NCBI RefSeq assembly: GCF_003672135.1
Contig: NC_039517.1
Coordinates: 12,114,601-12,178,600 of the forward strand
Direction: 5' to 3'
Length of the DNA: 64,000 nt
DNA from: Ooceraea biroi
Taxonomy: Eukaryota; Arthropoda; Insecta; Hymenoptera; Formicidae
Numbering within the stretch: the stretch's first letter is position 1; every line of letters begins with the position of its first letter. Below the pieces are notes generated by a model. It made no database searches and was not told the DNA's origin. It worked only from the letters and a program-made list of their open reading frames with translations. Positions 1-11,603 of the stretch are shown here, piece after piece. The position numbers were made by a program, and so were the translations under genes.

Positions 1-461
1 CCACTTTTCATCACAGGTCACAATTCGATTAAAAAAAGATTCATTTTTGTGACGGGAAAGCAAAGAAGGGGAAGCCTCTAGACGTTGCGCCTGCTGCGCA
101 TCGGTCAATTCGTGCGGGACCCATTTGTCCAACTTCTTTATCTTACCAATTGCAGCTAAATGAACAATATGGTGGGTATAGAAACATTGAATATCGATGC
201 CAATTCACGTGTACTTTGAGATGGATCGGACTCTACTACGGCTCTCAAGTGATCATTATCCACCTTCGTCTTTGGTCTTCCACGTGGCTCATTAGCGAGG
301 CTGAAATCTCCATCTCTGAAGTTTTTGAACCAATTGCCCACCGTTGCTTTAGTAGTTAAACCTTCACCAAATACAGCGTTGATATTACGAGCTGTCTCCG
401 ACACTGTGGTTCCACGGCGGAACTCATATTCATAAATCACACGAATTTTGGACTTTTCCAT
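1..461 (-). pseudogene. mariner-like transposase fragment, cut by window edge
   Basis: Relic of a mariner-type DNA transposase. The minus-strand frame starting at 461 reads about 100 residues typical of the N-terminal mariner helix-turn-helix region, including TVGNWFKNFRDGDFSL and NEPRGRPKT. Near 170 the frame shifts. The following frame then gives KWVPHELTD and, at the window edge, VTCDEKW, the block holding the first catalytic Asp. The remaining catalytic part lies outside the window. The frameshift means it cannot make a working enzyme as read. No terminal repeat was found upstream of 461. Confidence 0.85.
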
Positions 462-629
462 AGTTCTATAAAAAAGAATCCACCAATAAAACTAATGAAG
501 ATATTTGAACAAACAAATATGACATTTGAAGAGCGAACATACATCTATCACACTAACCTAACCTGATACTGACGTCTGGCGCCAAATTTGAGATAACAAA
601 TGTTAAAGATGGCGCTTTTACATTTGTAA

Positions 630-3600
630 AGTTTCATACTTAATGACCCAATACAATTTATTGGTGAAAAGTCGACATTGCTCACTTGGTACGTTACCAA
701 ATATTTGAATAAAGCAGCGAAAAGTGAGTTATCTGATTTTGATCTTGCAAATTGTAAGAATGATAAAAATAAATCATTGGCAAGTGTTCTTTGGAATTTT
801 GGTTTACGATCCATAAGCAGTAGAGAATGTGGAGCTCTTGAAGCTGCTGATACGTTGCTAGGTATTCCTTTATATGGGACTGATCGCGATACAACGATTA
901 AATGGTTAGATGTTAATTCCATACGGCAGAGGAAATTAAAAAATCGTAAAGAAATTTCAGCTCTTGATGGTGAATCTACAGATATATTTTATCCATCTGT
1001 AAGAGATAATTATTATCCCAATAGACCGGAAGAATTAGAATCTGTGTCTCTTTATGAATTCGTACAATGGTATGATATCACGACAATCGAACCGCGAAAT
1101 AATATTATTGAATACTATAAAATAGATAATAGTCATTACCTTAAACGGCGACAACGTGCATGTCTTATTAATCACTATAGACATAATGTTAGTAATCGAC
1201 CGGAAGAATATTTCTTTTCTTTACTGCTTATGTTTAAACCATGGCGGAAATTAGAGGATCTTAGAGATAGTTGTGATACTTATGCAGAATCGTTTCATAA
1301 AGTAAAACTGCATCTTACAAAGGCATTGCAATACCATGAAAAACTAGAAGAATTAAAAAAAGCATTTGAAACTGCGGAAGAGTTAGTTCGGCAATTACTA
1401 GATGAAGAATTACAAAAAAACGTGTCTCAGGATGATCCTGACAATCCGATAGGCGTTCAAAATATAGAATCTGGCGAAGCAATGCAAGATTTTAAAGATC
1501 TTGGTAATAAAATAGACGAGAAAATTAATGTGTCTCAAATGATAGCAAACTTAAATATGGATCAAAAAAGAATATTCGATAGTGTCATTGATACCGTAAG
1601 GTCAGATAATTCAATATTACGGTTGTATGTTAGCGGAGAAGGTGGAACTGGAAAGAGTTTCTTAATTAAAACCATTAAATGTTGGATAAAACAATATCTC
1701 AATAAAGATACCGCTATAGCGGCACCTACTGGCATAGCAGCGTTTAATATAGACGGTTTGACAGTTCATAGATTGCTTCAATTACCTGTTGAACATGGTC
1801 ATATTCCAAAGTATAAACCATTGTCTGATCATGTGTTAAAAATTTTACGAGCAGATCTCAAGGATGTTGTTCTTTTTGTGATTGATGAAGTATCAATGAT
1901 ATCTAATTTGACTTTAATGTACATACCATCTTCGATTGTCTGAAATATTTAATACTAACGATTGTGAAGACGGTTGGTTCGGTCAAAAGCACATTCTTTT
2001 ATTTGGCGATCTGCTGCAATTACCTCCTGTACATGACGATCCTGTTTTTGTACGATTACCAAATGACAAAATTGATAAATGTATCGGTTCTTTAACTGCT
2101 GTTAATTTGTGGACTACATTATTTGATTATGATGAGTTGACGATCAATATGCGTCAGCAAGGGGATAACTCTTATCGACAGTTGTTGTCAAGAATTCGTA
2201 TTGGTATATTGACAAATTCTGATTGCGAGATTCTTGAAAATAGAAAAATATCGTTTAAAGGTGATTCTTTTGAATCTAGATTAAACGAATTATGTAATTT
2301 CATTAATGATTTTTCGTCGGACATTGTTTGTTTATTGCCTACTCGTCATATGTGTGATGTTCTTAATGCTGCAATGTTAAATCGCATTGCTTCGAAAGAG
2401 ATAGTATTAATTGCCGAAGACACGATTGACTGTATTCCATATGTGAGAAAGAAAGTATCGAAAGTATTATCGAATAATGATGATGATAATTCTAAAACTG
2501 CTGGACTTTCAAAAGAAATTGTAATTAAGATTGGAGCAAAAGTTATGATAAGGCGTAATATTGATGCTACCTTAGGTCTTGTAAATGGTACAATAGCTGA
2601 GGTAATTTCAGTTGTACAAGATACGTCTACCGATCGTGTAGAAAAAATAAAGCTTCTTTTACCATCAGGATTAGAATATTTTATTGAAAGAGTGAGCGTT
2701 AAATTTGAAGTGGTGGATAGAGCGTTTGTTACTAGAAAACAATTTTCATTGTGTCTGAGTTATGGAATCACCATTCATACAAGTCAAGGATTGAGCTTAC
2801 AAAGTGCTATTATGGACATAGGCAACTCTATATTTAATTGCGGTCAAGTTTATGTTGCATTATCACGAGTAACGTCTCTAAAAGGGTTGCATTTAATTAA
2901 CTATGATCCTTCATCAGTAACAGCTGATGAAAAAGGTATTAGGGAATATAATCGACTAAGAAATAAGTACAAACCAGAAGCAGAAATAATTACTGTTGCA
3001 AAAGAACGCTATCGCAAAGTGAAAGATGTTCAATGGGCATTGTCAAAAGTAATTGCTTCAATTCAAGAGAATTGTCAAAATAAAAAATTACGGCAAAATG
3101 TTGCTTGGGTTTTACATGGTTTACAAAATACAGACAATGTTTCGTGTTATGCAAATGCAGCATTACAATGTCTAATGCATTTAAGTCCTATTAGAAAACA
3201 ATTGGTGAAGTGTAATAAATCAGATGTTTTAAGAATGTTGATGCATCGATATCAAAATGCAATGTGCAATTTGAATACATATGCAGTACGGCAATATTTA
3301 GGGGAACCGTTTTCAATAAATGTAAAACGTGATGTGTTCGAGTTTCTTACAATCCTGTGCACTAAATATGATTGTATAAGACAACTGGTAGAGCATCAAG
3401 TAACTTCTACTAGTCGATGTAAATCTTGTGATTATACAAAGGAATTTACTTGTAAGGATGTAGTTATTTCAATACCTATTAACAATTTGGGGAAAAAAAG
3501 CTATACTCTTAATGATTTATTAAATGTTACATTTTCACATTGGTGTCAATCAGATAATGGGTTATGCGAACAGTGTACAGGAAATGATATTTTGTTTAAG

Positions 3601-3943
3601 AACGAATTAACAGTAACGATAGATATAGTTATTATTCGTTTAGTATTATTTTCATCCCAAGATGATAAAATGGTGAAAGCAATACGTAAATTTAATATAT
3701 GTACTATTCCTACAACTAAAGTTTTAATAGCTGGACAAATGTATAAGTTTATGAATGCTATATTTCATAGTGGTTTATGTATTGAGGATGGGTCATTACA
3801 CGAGTATATGTAGAGAAGGAATGTCTAGTAATTGGATTGAAGCTGATGATGCACAAATTAAAAAAAGACAATGGCCTAGAAGTGCTAAAGATATTTATAT
3901 ATTATTCTTACAAAAACTTGATAGTAAATACATATATATTTAA
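630..3943 (+). pseudogene. Helitron-type helicase fused to a USP-like protease domain, frameshifted
   Basis: C-terminal part of a Helitron-like protein. The frame opens after a stop at 627-629. It reads YVTKYLNK and GALEAADTLLG, both typical of Helitron proteins between the Rep and helicase parts. Then come PIF1-type helicase motifs: Walker A GEGGTGKS (about 1636-1659), Walker B VIDEVSM (about 1878) and APTGIAAF. A one-base shift near 1926 breaks the frame; the next frame resumes HLRLSEIF, then GDLLQLPPV, ITIHTSQGLSL and YVALSRVTSLKGL. From about 3100 the same frame continues into a ubiquitin-protease-like domain. A second one-base shift near 3790 splits the His box. The Rep nuclease half is missing upstream. 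Terminal signatures were not found. Helitrons mobilise by a rolling-circle-type reaction; this copy looks dead. Confidence 0.85.
3106..3931 (+). other. USP (peptidase C19)-like domain at the helicase C terminus
   Basis: After the helicase motifs the frame reads GLQNTDNVSCYANAALQCL, which matches the Cys box of ubiquitin-specific proteases; the candidate nucleophile is Cys at 3145-3147. A Cys-x2-Cys pair (CKSC, about 3420) and a second one (CEQC, about 3570) resemble the USP zinc finger. Across a one-base shift near 3790, another frame reads GHYTSICREG, then NWIEADD, the USP His box and following acidic residues. All three catalytic positions are therefore recognisable. Whether the domain acts on ubiquitin is unknown. 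Confidence 0.72.
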
Positions 3944-4355
3944 CGCATTGTAGATAATATAGACATATAAGTGATTATGAATTAAGGAATTTTAATAAAA
4001 ATCTGATTGACATCTGATCATGTAATAATTATAAATACTTTCACCATTTTTACATACATCTGTTTGCTATTTGATGTATTTTTCATATTATATGTCATTT
4101 CAGCAAAATAATATTCCGCACTAAATTATTTGGACTTTTAACAAAAGACAATGGCCTAGTAAAATATGACAAGAATGGTGGTGACATCTTTCTTGTTGAA
4201 TATATTTAAATTTATTTATTAAACAAAATAAAAAACCACGGGGAGGAAGAACTCTTTCTTCTTGAATATATTGACTTCTGTGGATAAATGCACTCAATAT
4301 AATTTTATATTTTATGAACGTCTAGATTAATAATTTTAAAAACCTTAACTGACAA
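3944..4355. other. AT-rich spacer with small direct repeats
   Basis: No gene seen. A 17-base string ending in atggcctag at 3863-3879 (inside the USP coding end) recurs at 4143-4159. The block tctttctt-ttgaatatatt occurs twice (about 4188 and 4253). These may be remnants of the Helitron 3' end, but no hairpin plus CTRR terminus was identified. Confidence 0.5.
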
Positions 4356-4363
4356 TACTATGG

Positions 4364-5265
4364 GGGGCAGGGCTCCGTTTGCCTACATTCCCAATTGCCT
4401 ACAGCTTCGTGTGCTTACAACGTTTTGCTGACAGCTCCGATTGTCGACATTCCCGACTGCTTACAGAACGATTACCTACAAGCGCTATTGCACACATGTA
4501 ATAATTAAACAAAAAATACGAATGTACGTTTGCATACATGACTTTCTTGAGCACATACATATTGCACACATAACTTTATTGCACACAAGAAATAAGAAAG
4601 TTACATTGTCATTTTGTACACATGACTTCATTACGCAAATATATATTGCACACATGGCATTATTGAGCACATACACATTGCACACATGACATTCTACATG
4701 ACGTAAAAATCAAAAACATAGAACTATTTGAACCCATGTGGAATCGTACTGATGACTCGACAGTGTTTGCGTGGGGCGGGTAATGCATTCGCCAAAGGTG
4801 AAGCCCCTCCACCTGCATCTCCGCCGAAAAAAATATAAACAAACTCCAGGGGGACCTACCCCGTTCGCGGTGAACCTTGATTGGCGTGGAATGTCGAAGC
4901 CAAGGACCTTGTCATGCGTGCAATATGTATGTGCGCAATGAAGTAATGTGTGCAATATGTATGTGCGCAATAAAGTCATGTGTGCTATATGGATGTGCGC
5001 AATAAATCATGTGTGCAATATATATGTGTGCAATGTATATCTGCACAATAAAGTCATGTGTGCAATATGTATGTGCCCAATAACGTCATGTGCGCAAACA
5101 AATATTCGTATTTGTTTGTAATTATTACGTACATGTGTGCAATAGCGCTTGTAGGCAATCGCTCTGTAGACAGTCGGGAATGTCGACAATCGGAGCTGTC
5201 GGCAAAACGTTCTAGGCAAACGAAGCTGTAAGCAATTGGGAATGTAGGTAAACGGGACCCTCCCG
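4364..5265. mobile_element. 902-bp MITE with long inverted repeats and an 8-bp target duplication
   Basis: TACTATGG flanks the element on both sides (4356-4363 and 5266-5273). The ends are inverted copies: the left reads GGGGCAGGGCTCCGTTTGCC and the complement of the right reads CGGGAGGGTCCCGTTTACC. Similarity continues for about 200 bp (blocks CTACATTCCCAATTGC, GTCGACATTCCCGACTG, CAAGCGCTATTGCACACATG). Inside are degenerate 17-mer arrays of the type ATTGCACACATGACTTT. An 8-bp duplication fits hAT or P-type transposases. No coding region; the short frames are by-products of the repeats. Confidence 0.8.
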
Positions 5266-5401
5266 TACTATGGCTTTCATCATCTCATATATTACAAAAA
5301 CGAATGATACTTCACACTACAAAATGTATGAAATCACAACACAATTACCTTTTTAAAAAAAGGTACAAAAAAAAGCGCCAAGTATACGCGCCCAAAGTTC
5401 T

Positions 5402-6175
5402 TCCAAAACTAAAGTTCTTTCAAACCCAAAGTTCTTTCCAAAAAGAACTCTACACACCCGAAGTTCTTTCCAAAAAGAACTCTACGCGCTCAAAGTTCTT
5501 TCAAAAAAGAACTCTACGCGCCCGAAGTTCTTTCAAAAAAAAACTCTACGCGCCCGAAGTCCTTTCAAAAAAGAACTCTACAAAACTAATGGCAAAAAAG
5601 AACTCTACAAAACTAATGATATCAACAAATTGCGCCAAATACAATAGGTATTTATGCAAACCAGAAAACCTATTACTTTTTGTTATTACTCTTTGGTCGA
5701 TATTCATTGTTAATTCTTATTTAAGACCATCTTAAGTACAATCATAAGATATTTGAAACCAATCACACAGTCGTATTAGCATCTTAAGACATTACTTCAG
5801 ATCGTTTGGAAATAAGAACGGACTATGAATACTGGCCTTTGATATTAAAGTGCTATATCCAGTGAATAATATGATTCTGTAATGACAGTATTGAGCATAT
5901 ATTGTTTCACATTACATACAAATACATATTTTAATATTATTATCTCCTAGTCCGCACTTATCTCTTAGTCCATTCTTATTTCCAGACGATCTGAAGTTAT
6001 AATGTCTTAAGATGCTAATGCGGCTCTGTGATTGGTTTCAAACATCTTATGATTGTACTTAAGACGGTCTTAAAGATTTTATTTGAAAAAATAAAGAAGA
6101 TAATAATATTAAGCAGATATATTTTTATACGAATAAATATTTTAATACATATAAATGTCTATACAAATAAGTGTT
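5402..6175 (+). repeat. left arm of the foldback element
   Basis: The first 200 bp consist of about six tandem units of the form AAAGAACTCTACGCGCCCG-AAGTTCTTTC. A block follows that carries TATGAATACTGGCC and CTTAAGAC motifs, the same signature as the Harbinger-like MITE at 13551-13695, so a MITE was probably captured in the arm. The 143-residue frame at 5304-5735 is a translation of the tandem repeat and is not a gene. Confidence 0.75.
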
Positions 6176-6179
6176 TGGT

Positions 6180-7320
6180 AAAACTTCCGAATAGCTCCCC
6201 CTCCGATTTTCATGAAAGTTTTAGGATATATAGAGGTAGAGGTGAGGAAGGTGTGAGTGGAAGGATTTTGTGCGAAAACGCCTCCTAGCGAAGAAATTAA
6301 TAAAAAAAGGTTTAATGATTTTGCACGAATTTCCAGCTGTCTACGCAAATCAAGACCTTGACCCGGATATATGTTGTCAAAGTCAATGTCCTGAGTGACC
6401 TTCAGAAGGTATTAGCCGTCGCTCGTTGTTTATTAAAAAGTTAATAACAAAAGAAGTTTGATGATTTCGCACGAATTTTCTGAAACTGGAGCCCCGAACG
6501 TACACGCTCGGTTTTCAGTCCGCTTCGCAGGGGGGGGGGGTGATGAGGGGAAAGGGCAAAGCCCCTCCACCCCGCCGGGATACCTGCCGTGTACCAGGTG
6601 ATCACAATCTGTACGGTGAAATCTGTTACATCAGCTCCGACGAAGCCTCTCCCCCCGCGAAGCGGGCTAAAAACCGAGTGTGATACTTCGTTGGTTAATA
6701 ACTTTTTAATAAAGGTCAAGACCTGATCTGACTTAACCTAACCTAACCTAACTAACCTGGTTAGTCTCTACACACATCAGTATATTATGTTTTGACCACT
6801 AATTTTAAGTAGTATAGTTTTCAAACTTCTTTTGTTAATAACTTTTTAACAAACAACGAGCGACGGCTAAAACCTTCTGAAGGTCACTCAGGAGGGTGAC
6901 CTTGACAACATATGTCAAGGTCAAAGTCATCGGAGGTGGGTCCCCTAAACAGCAGCATTACCAATATTTGTTAACACAAACGCGAGCAGAGATAACATAC
7001 TAAGGTCTGTTAAGATTACATATGCGTGCAAAATCCTTAAACTTCTTTTGTTAATAACTTTTAAATTAATAACGAAGGAGAACTAAAACCTTCTACAGGT
7101 TACTGAGGGAGGTGACCTCTATAATATATATCAAAGTCAAGTTTTTGATTCGCGTAGGCAGCTGGAAATTCGTGCAAAATCATTAAACCTTTTTTTGTTA
7201 ATTTCTTCGCTAGGAGGCGTTTAAGTAAAAATTCCTTCCATCCACACCTTTCTCATCTCTACCTCTACATATCCTAAACATTTCATGAAAATCGGAAGGG
7301 GGGCTATTCGGAAGTTGAGC
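6180..7320. repeat. inner inverted repeat, GC-rich insert and short TTAGG-type repeats
   Basis: 6180-6360 and 7140-7320 are diverged inverted copies (GCGAAGAAATTAA, CCTCTACATATCC). Between them, 6481-6690 is a GC-rich block around AAGCCCCTCCACCCCGCC that is related to 63250-63455. At 6731-6755 lies a run of CCTAA units (insect telomere-type TTAGG, complement). About 6830-6960 carries AACAACGAGCGACGGC and CAAGGTCAAAGTCATCGG, blocks also found at 62940-63030 and 63715-63820. No gene. Confidence 0.6.
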
Positions 7321-7401
7321 CTAAGTGTTTTTTGAAAATACTTGGCGCTGCTAAACCGAATAAAACATTCGCACTCAATATGTTTCTTTCTCTCTTGTGA
7401 A

Positions 7402-7425
7402 TGTGTGTGTGTGTGTGTGTGTGTG
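7402..7425. repeat. GT dinucleotide microsatellite
   Basis: Uninterrupted GT repeats inside the loop of the foldback element. The 75-residue frame running through it is a by-product. On both sides (7339 and about 7707) lie inverted copies of the box GCGCCAAGTA that marks the T-family ends. Confidence 0.9.
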
Positions 7426-7794
7426 TTCTGCACACGTGTGTGTAACATTACAATTAAGTATAGATTAAGTGTATTAAGTATAGATTAAGTTTAACTACAT
7501 TTGTAACCTACATTGTTTAATGTATTGCGCTGATTGTGTTATGTAAGTTAGATATGTGTGTGTGTGTGTGACATTAGAATTAAGTATAGAATAAGTTACT
7601 TAATTATATTTTATGTATTTCGGCAAGTTATTGCGTAAATTAGAGTCTAAGCACATTATTGTAATCTTTATTTAAATACGAAGAGAATTTTTTATTCGGT
7701 TTAGCAGCGCCAAGTATTTTCAAAAAACACTTATTGTATTAACATACATATTTATGTGTATTAAAATATTTATTGGTAAAAAATCAAAAAACAC

Positions 7795-8597
7795 TTATTT
7801 GTATAGACATTTATATGTATTAAAATATTTATTCGTATAAAAATATATCTGCTTAATATTATTATCTTCTTTATTTTTTCAAATAAAATCTTTAAGACCG
7901 TCTTAAGTACAATCATAAGATGTTTGAAACCAATCACAGAGCCGCATTAGCATCTTAAGACATTATAACTTCAGATCGTCTGGAAATAAGAACGGACTAA
8001 GAGATAAGTGCGGACTAGGAGATAATAATATTAAAATATGTATTTGTATGTAATGTGAAACAATATATGCTCAATACTGTCATTACAGAATCATATTATT
8101 CACTGGATATAGCACTTTAATATCAAAGGCCAGTATTCATAGTCCGTTCTTATTTCCAAACGATCTGAAGTAATGTCTTAAGATGCTAATACGACTGTGT
8201 GATTGGTTTCAAATATCTTATGATTGTACTTAAGATGGTCTTAAATAAGAATCAACAATGAATATCGACCAAAGAGTAATAACAAAAAGTAATAGGTTTT
8301 TTGGTTTGCATAAATACCTATTGTATTTGGCGCAATTTGTTGATATCATTAGTTTTGTAGAGTTCTTTTTTGCCATTAGTTTTGTAGAGTTCTTTTTTGA
8401 AAGGACTTCGGGCGCGTAGAGTTCTTTTTTGAAAGAACTTCGGGCGCGTAGAGTTCTTTTTTGAAAGAACTTTGGGCGCGTAGAGTTCTTTTTGGAAAGA
8501 ACTTCGGGTGTGTAGAGTTCTTTTTGGAAAGAACTTCGGGCGTGTAGAGTTCTTTTTTGAAAGAACTTCGGGTTTGAAAGAACTTTAGTTTTGGAAG
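7795..8597 (-). repeat. right arm of the foldback element
   Basis: Reverse copy of 5402-6175, including the tandem GTAGAGTTCTTTTTTGAAAG units (about 8350-8590) and the captured MITE-like block (about 7890-8240). Blocks I compared by eye match almost base for base, so the two arms are young or kept alike by conversion. The terminal hairpin and CGCCAAGTA box present on the left are absent here. Confidence 0.75.
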
Positions 8598-8974
8598 TGA
8601 TAAATTACTTTAAGTTATTGATTTTATTCACTTTGTAATATATTACCTAATTTTTATATTATTGCTAGTTTGTTCTAGTATAGAATGTTATCTGTTAAGA
8701 TATAAAATTTCATATTTTATATCAACTTTATAAATTTACTGAGTTATTTGAGAAATTTTTTGCTCAATTTCTGCTAGCACTTCTGTACCAAAGTTTTTGA
8801 ACAAACAAAATCGTGCATGAAGATCGATGTCGTCGAATTCTTAAATATAATCATTGTTTTCTTATAACTTTTGGGCATCGATTATTATGAATAAAACTTT
8901 CAAAATCTTCATTTTGAGATGAAGATATCATGCTAAAGCCAAATTTGTCATCAACAAAAATATATATATATGTA
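8598..8974. other. AT-rich stretch, nothing recognised
   Basis: Lies between the broken right arm of the foldback element and the next hairpin-ended repeat. I see no coding frame, RNA gene or clear repeat. Confidence 0.4.
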
Positions 8975-9426
8975 TCCCTCTAAAAAACCTTACAGAGGTA
9001 AAAAAATACGCCAAGGACATAAAAAAGCAAAACTAAATATGATGAAATCCATAGTTAACTAGCCAAGTACCTAGAAGCAATTCAGTTTGAGGATTTGTAA
9101 TTTGAAATAATACTTGGTGTGCCCGGGTCGCATTGGACATGCATTCTTCTAGTACTGCCTTGAGTATTTTCACTATTGACTCGTAAATCTTTGTATTTGG
9201 TAATATTAAAACAAATACGTTTACAGTTTTGCACATTAGCGGAGTGATTATAAATATCCCTTTTCATTACTCACTCAATACAAATAATTTACACATAGAG
9301 TTTACACAAATTATAGGTAGGACGTACGTTTTAATTGGCTAGTTAACTATGGATTTCATCATAGTTAGTTTTGCTTTTATATGTACTTGGCGTATTTTTT
9401 TACCTTTGTAAGGTTTTTTAGAGGGA
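8975..9426. mobile_element. T3-type palindromic element (452 bp)
   Basis: Both ends read TCCCTCTAAAAAACC going inward, followed by an ACCTT/AAGGT hairpin and a CGCCAAGTA-type box (left copy mutated to CGCCAAGGAC; right box complement at 9384-9392). The left flank ends in A and the right flank begins with T, as at the relative 57075-57596. Arms also share GATGAAATCCATAGTTAACTAG. Further boxes lie inside, next to GCCCGGG. Non-coding; short frames here are by-products. Confidence 0.8.
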
Positions 9427-9689
9427 TCTCATTACTTTTTATAAACATTTTTTACATTTCATTAATTTTAAATGTTTTTATGTATTTTTGTATTGCTACA
9501 ATAATGTGTCATTTTATTTCTGTTGTGAGATCTCATCAAACATAAAAATGTTGGATAATAAAGATTTATCTAATCGTGCAAATCTTCTTAATACTTCTAA
9601 TTGTCAAATATAAATTGTGACAATTTAAAATTTTCTCTCTCCCTCTCTTTTTTTTCTCGGTTTCATTCCATGAGTATAAAATGTTCCAA
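9427..9689. other. AT-rich linker shared with 57005-57074
   Basis: The first 60 bases are the reverse of the sequence just left of the T3 element at 57075. So T3 and T2 repeats occur together in a larger composite unit that has been copied at least twice. No gene seen. Confidence 0.5.
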
Positions 9690-10316
9690 CTTATATCTTA
9701 AATTGTCATAATATATATTTCAAAATTAGAAGAATTATTTCCTTATCATTGCGACGCTATCACGATGATTTCATTTAAAACGAGTAATTTTTAATTTTTT
9801 ATAAAATAGGTTTTGCGATTTATATCTTGATCATAAAATAAAATATTTTCTATGTATTAAAATCAGTTTTAATTCATAATAAATTAAATCGTGCATCTGT
9901 GAACGTACCTTGAGTAACAAAATTGCTTTGCATGAGTATGCGCGAGCATACGTACGTGAGTCTGAACCTGATTTCAGAAAAGGAGGAAAACGAAACGTCA
10001 CAATTCTAACATTCAGTTACAATATCTCAGAATAGACTGCACCAATCTTATTCGACTTGGTCGCAATCGAAAGCTTGCATCCATATTATATTATTAAAGT
10101 GCCGGTAGATTTTTAAATAAGGCTTTAGTTCCTGAGATATTTTAATCAAAAGTTTGTTTGACCTGAATTTGGCATGAAATTCCGGATAAGCTATACGGTA
10201 GCGCTCGACGTTTATGCAATGAATTTGGCAACGTTCGACGTCTATGCAGTGATGCTTATTGCTCGGAACCTTGTTTTTTTACGTACTTGGCGTCGCGACG
10301 CTACTGCGTCGCTTGA
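9690..10316 (+). repeat. T2-type repeat, right-end copy
   Basis: About 630 bp, closely similar to 17862-18485. It contains TACGTGAGTCTGAACCTGA, the blocks GCTCGACGTTTATGCA and CGACGTCTATGCAGTGA, then TACTTGGCG (10284-10292) and a terminal hairpin GCGACGC-TACT-GCGTCGC followed by TTGA at 10313-10316. Read from the other strand, this end is TCAA-hairpin-CGCCAAGTA. The flank here is C rather than T, so the junction may have been altered. Confidence 0.8.
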
Positions 10317-10419
10317 CTCAGATATGAAAAAGTTCTAGCCCTTAGAAATTTTTTCTTTTTCTGAGCAGTTCTGAGTTGTTGATATCATTATTTTTTATAT
10401 TGCCTAGAGTTCTCTGATA
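10317..10419. repeat. single unit of the 118-bp satellite
   Basis: Matches the unit tandemly repeated at 13953-14660: ATGAAAAAGTTCTAGCCC, TTTTTTCTTTTTCTGAGCAG and TTGCCTAGAGTTCTCTG. It ends exactly at the A preceding the T1 element at 10420. The same satellite therefore flanks the T-element block on both sides, which suggests that T elements inserted into a satellite array. Confidence 0.7.
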
Positions 10420-11603
10420 TCAAGAGACACGGTAGTGTCTCGCGCCAAGTATACGCGCAGCGCAAGACCGCACCGTGACACTTTTACGCGAAGCGACGTT
10501 TTCGCAGCACTCAGATTATCAGATCTCAACAACGGCTGAATTGATCAAGTTGTAAGTAGGCTCAATCGATAGCTTGGGTATGATTTACATAAGAATAGTG
10601 TTTTTAGTTTTGGCCTACGTGCCCTACGAGCAGAGATATTGCGACGCAAAGTCGAAAATCTCGAAATTTTACGTTAAGAAACGTCATCGTCGATGGTGTC
10701 TCTCTAGTTGATACTTTTGCCGCGAGAGGCACTAGCGGTATATCTAGATATATTACAATTAGTAATTTCCGGTTTTATAGAGGTCTTATTTTAATTATAA
10801 TATATAGGGTATCTCACTTTATCTTATCTTATAATATATAGGGTGTCCGATTTTAAGTGATCCATTCCGAAACACTTGTATTAGTGATTCTAGAAAAATT
10901 TGACACAATAAATTAAACTTTATTTATTCCGATGATTAATTATAATATACTAGGTGACGACTTTCGATTATAATATATAGAGTGTCCGATTTTAATTGAT
11001 CAACCCGAAAAACTTGTATTTGTGATTCTAGAAAACTTTGACGCGATAAATTAAACTTCATTTATTCCGATGATTAATTATAATCTACTGGGTGTATACT
11101 GTTGATTATAATATATAGGGTGTCCGAGTTTAATTGACCAACCCGAAAATCTTGTATTTGTGATTCGAGAAAAATTTGACACGATAAATTAAACTTCATT
11201 TATTCCGATGATTAAAATGTAAAAATAACATCTGTTGAGCTATATTAATTCGCTTTCCTTTTTTAACTTTCTTATTACTCAATTATATTATAATATATAG
11301 GTCTCATTTTAAAATATATGGTATCTCACTCTATCTTATTATATTATACAGGGTGTCGACTTTTGATTATAATATATAGGGTGTCCTATTTTAATTAACC
11401 AACTCGAAAAACTTGTATTTGTGATTCGAGAAAACTTTGACACGATACATTAAACTTCATTTATTGGGATGATTAAAATATGAAAATAAAATCTTTTAAG
11501 CTATATTAATTCGCTTTCCTCTTTTAACTTCCTTATCACTCAATTATATTATAATATACAAGTCTCATTTTAATATATATGCTATCTCACTCTATCTTAT
11601 TAA
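10420..11603 (+). repeat. T1-type element, unit 1 of 3
   Basis: Starts TCAA, then stem GAGACAC, loop GGTA, stem GTGTCTC, then CGCCAAGTA at 10443-10451; the preceding base is A. Downstream are several copies of a subrepeat around TATAGGGTGTCCGATTTTAA and AAAAACTTGTATTTGTGATT. Units 2 and 3 follow in the same orientation, so this is a direct array. Non-coding. Confidence 0.8.

Larger units (their letters stand above)
5334..8597. mobile_element. 3.3-kb foldback element with about 775-bp arms
   Basis: The region is a huge inverted repeat: 5402-6175 pairs with 7795-8597 in reverse. The left end (5334) is of the T4 type: TC preceded by A, an ACCTTTTT/AAAAAGGT hairpin, then GCGCCAAGTATACGCG at 5375. 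The right arm stops at about 8597, short of the matching end, so that terminus is lost. Outer parts of the arms are tandem units of about 31 bp. A second, more diverged inverted repeat lies inside (6180-6360 with 7140-7320). No transposase is visible. Confidence 0.8.

Noticed and set aside
548..922. Minus-strand frame of 124 residues
   Set aside because: Antisense to the conserved Helitron coding region; no similarity of its own.
4441..5219. Four short frames rich in His, Thr and Cys
   Set aside because: They translate the 17-mer tandem arrays and the inverted arms of the MITE.
5400..5600. Evenly spaced repeats resembling a CRISPR array
   Set aside because: Units are directly tandem with no unique spacers, lie in an inverted repeat of a eukaryotic transposon, and no cas genes exist in the window.
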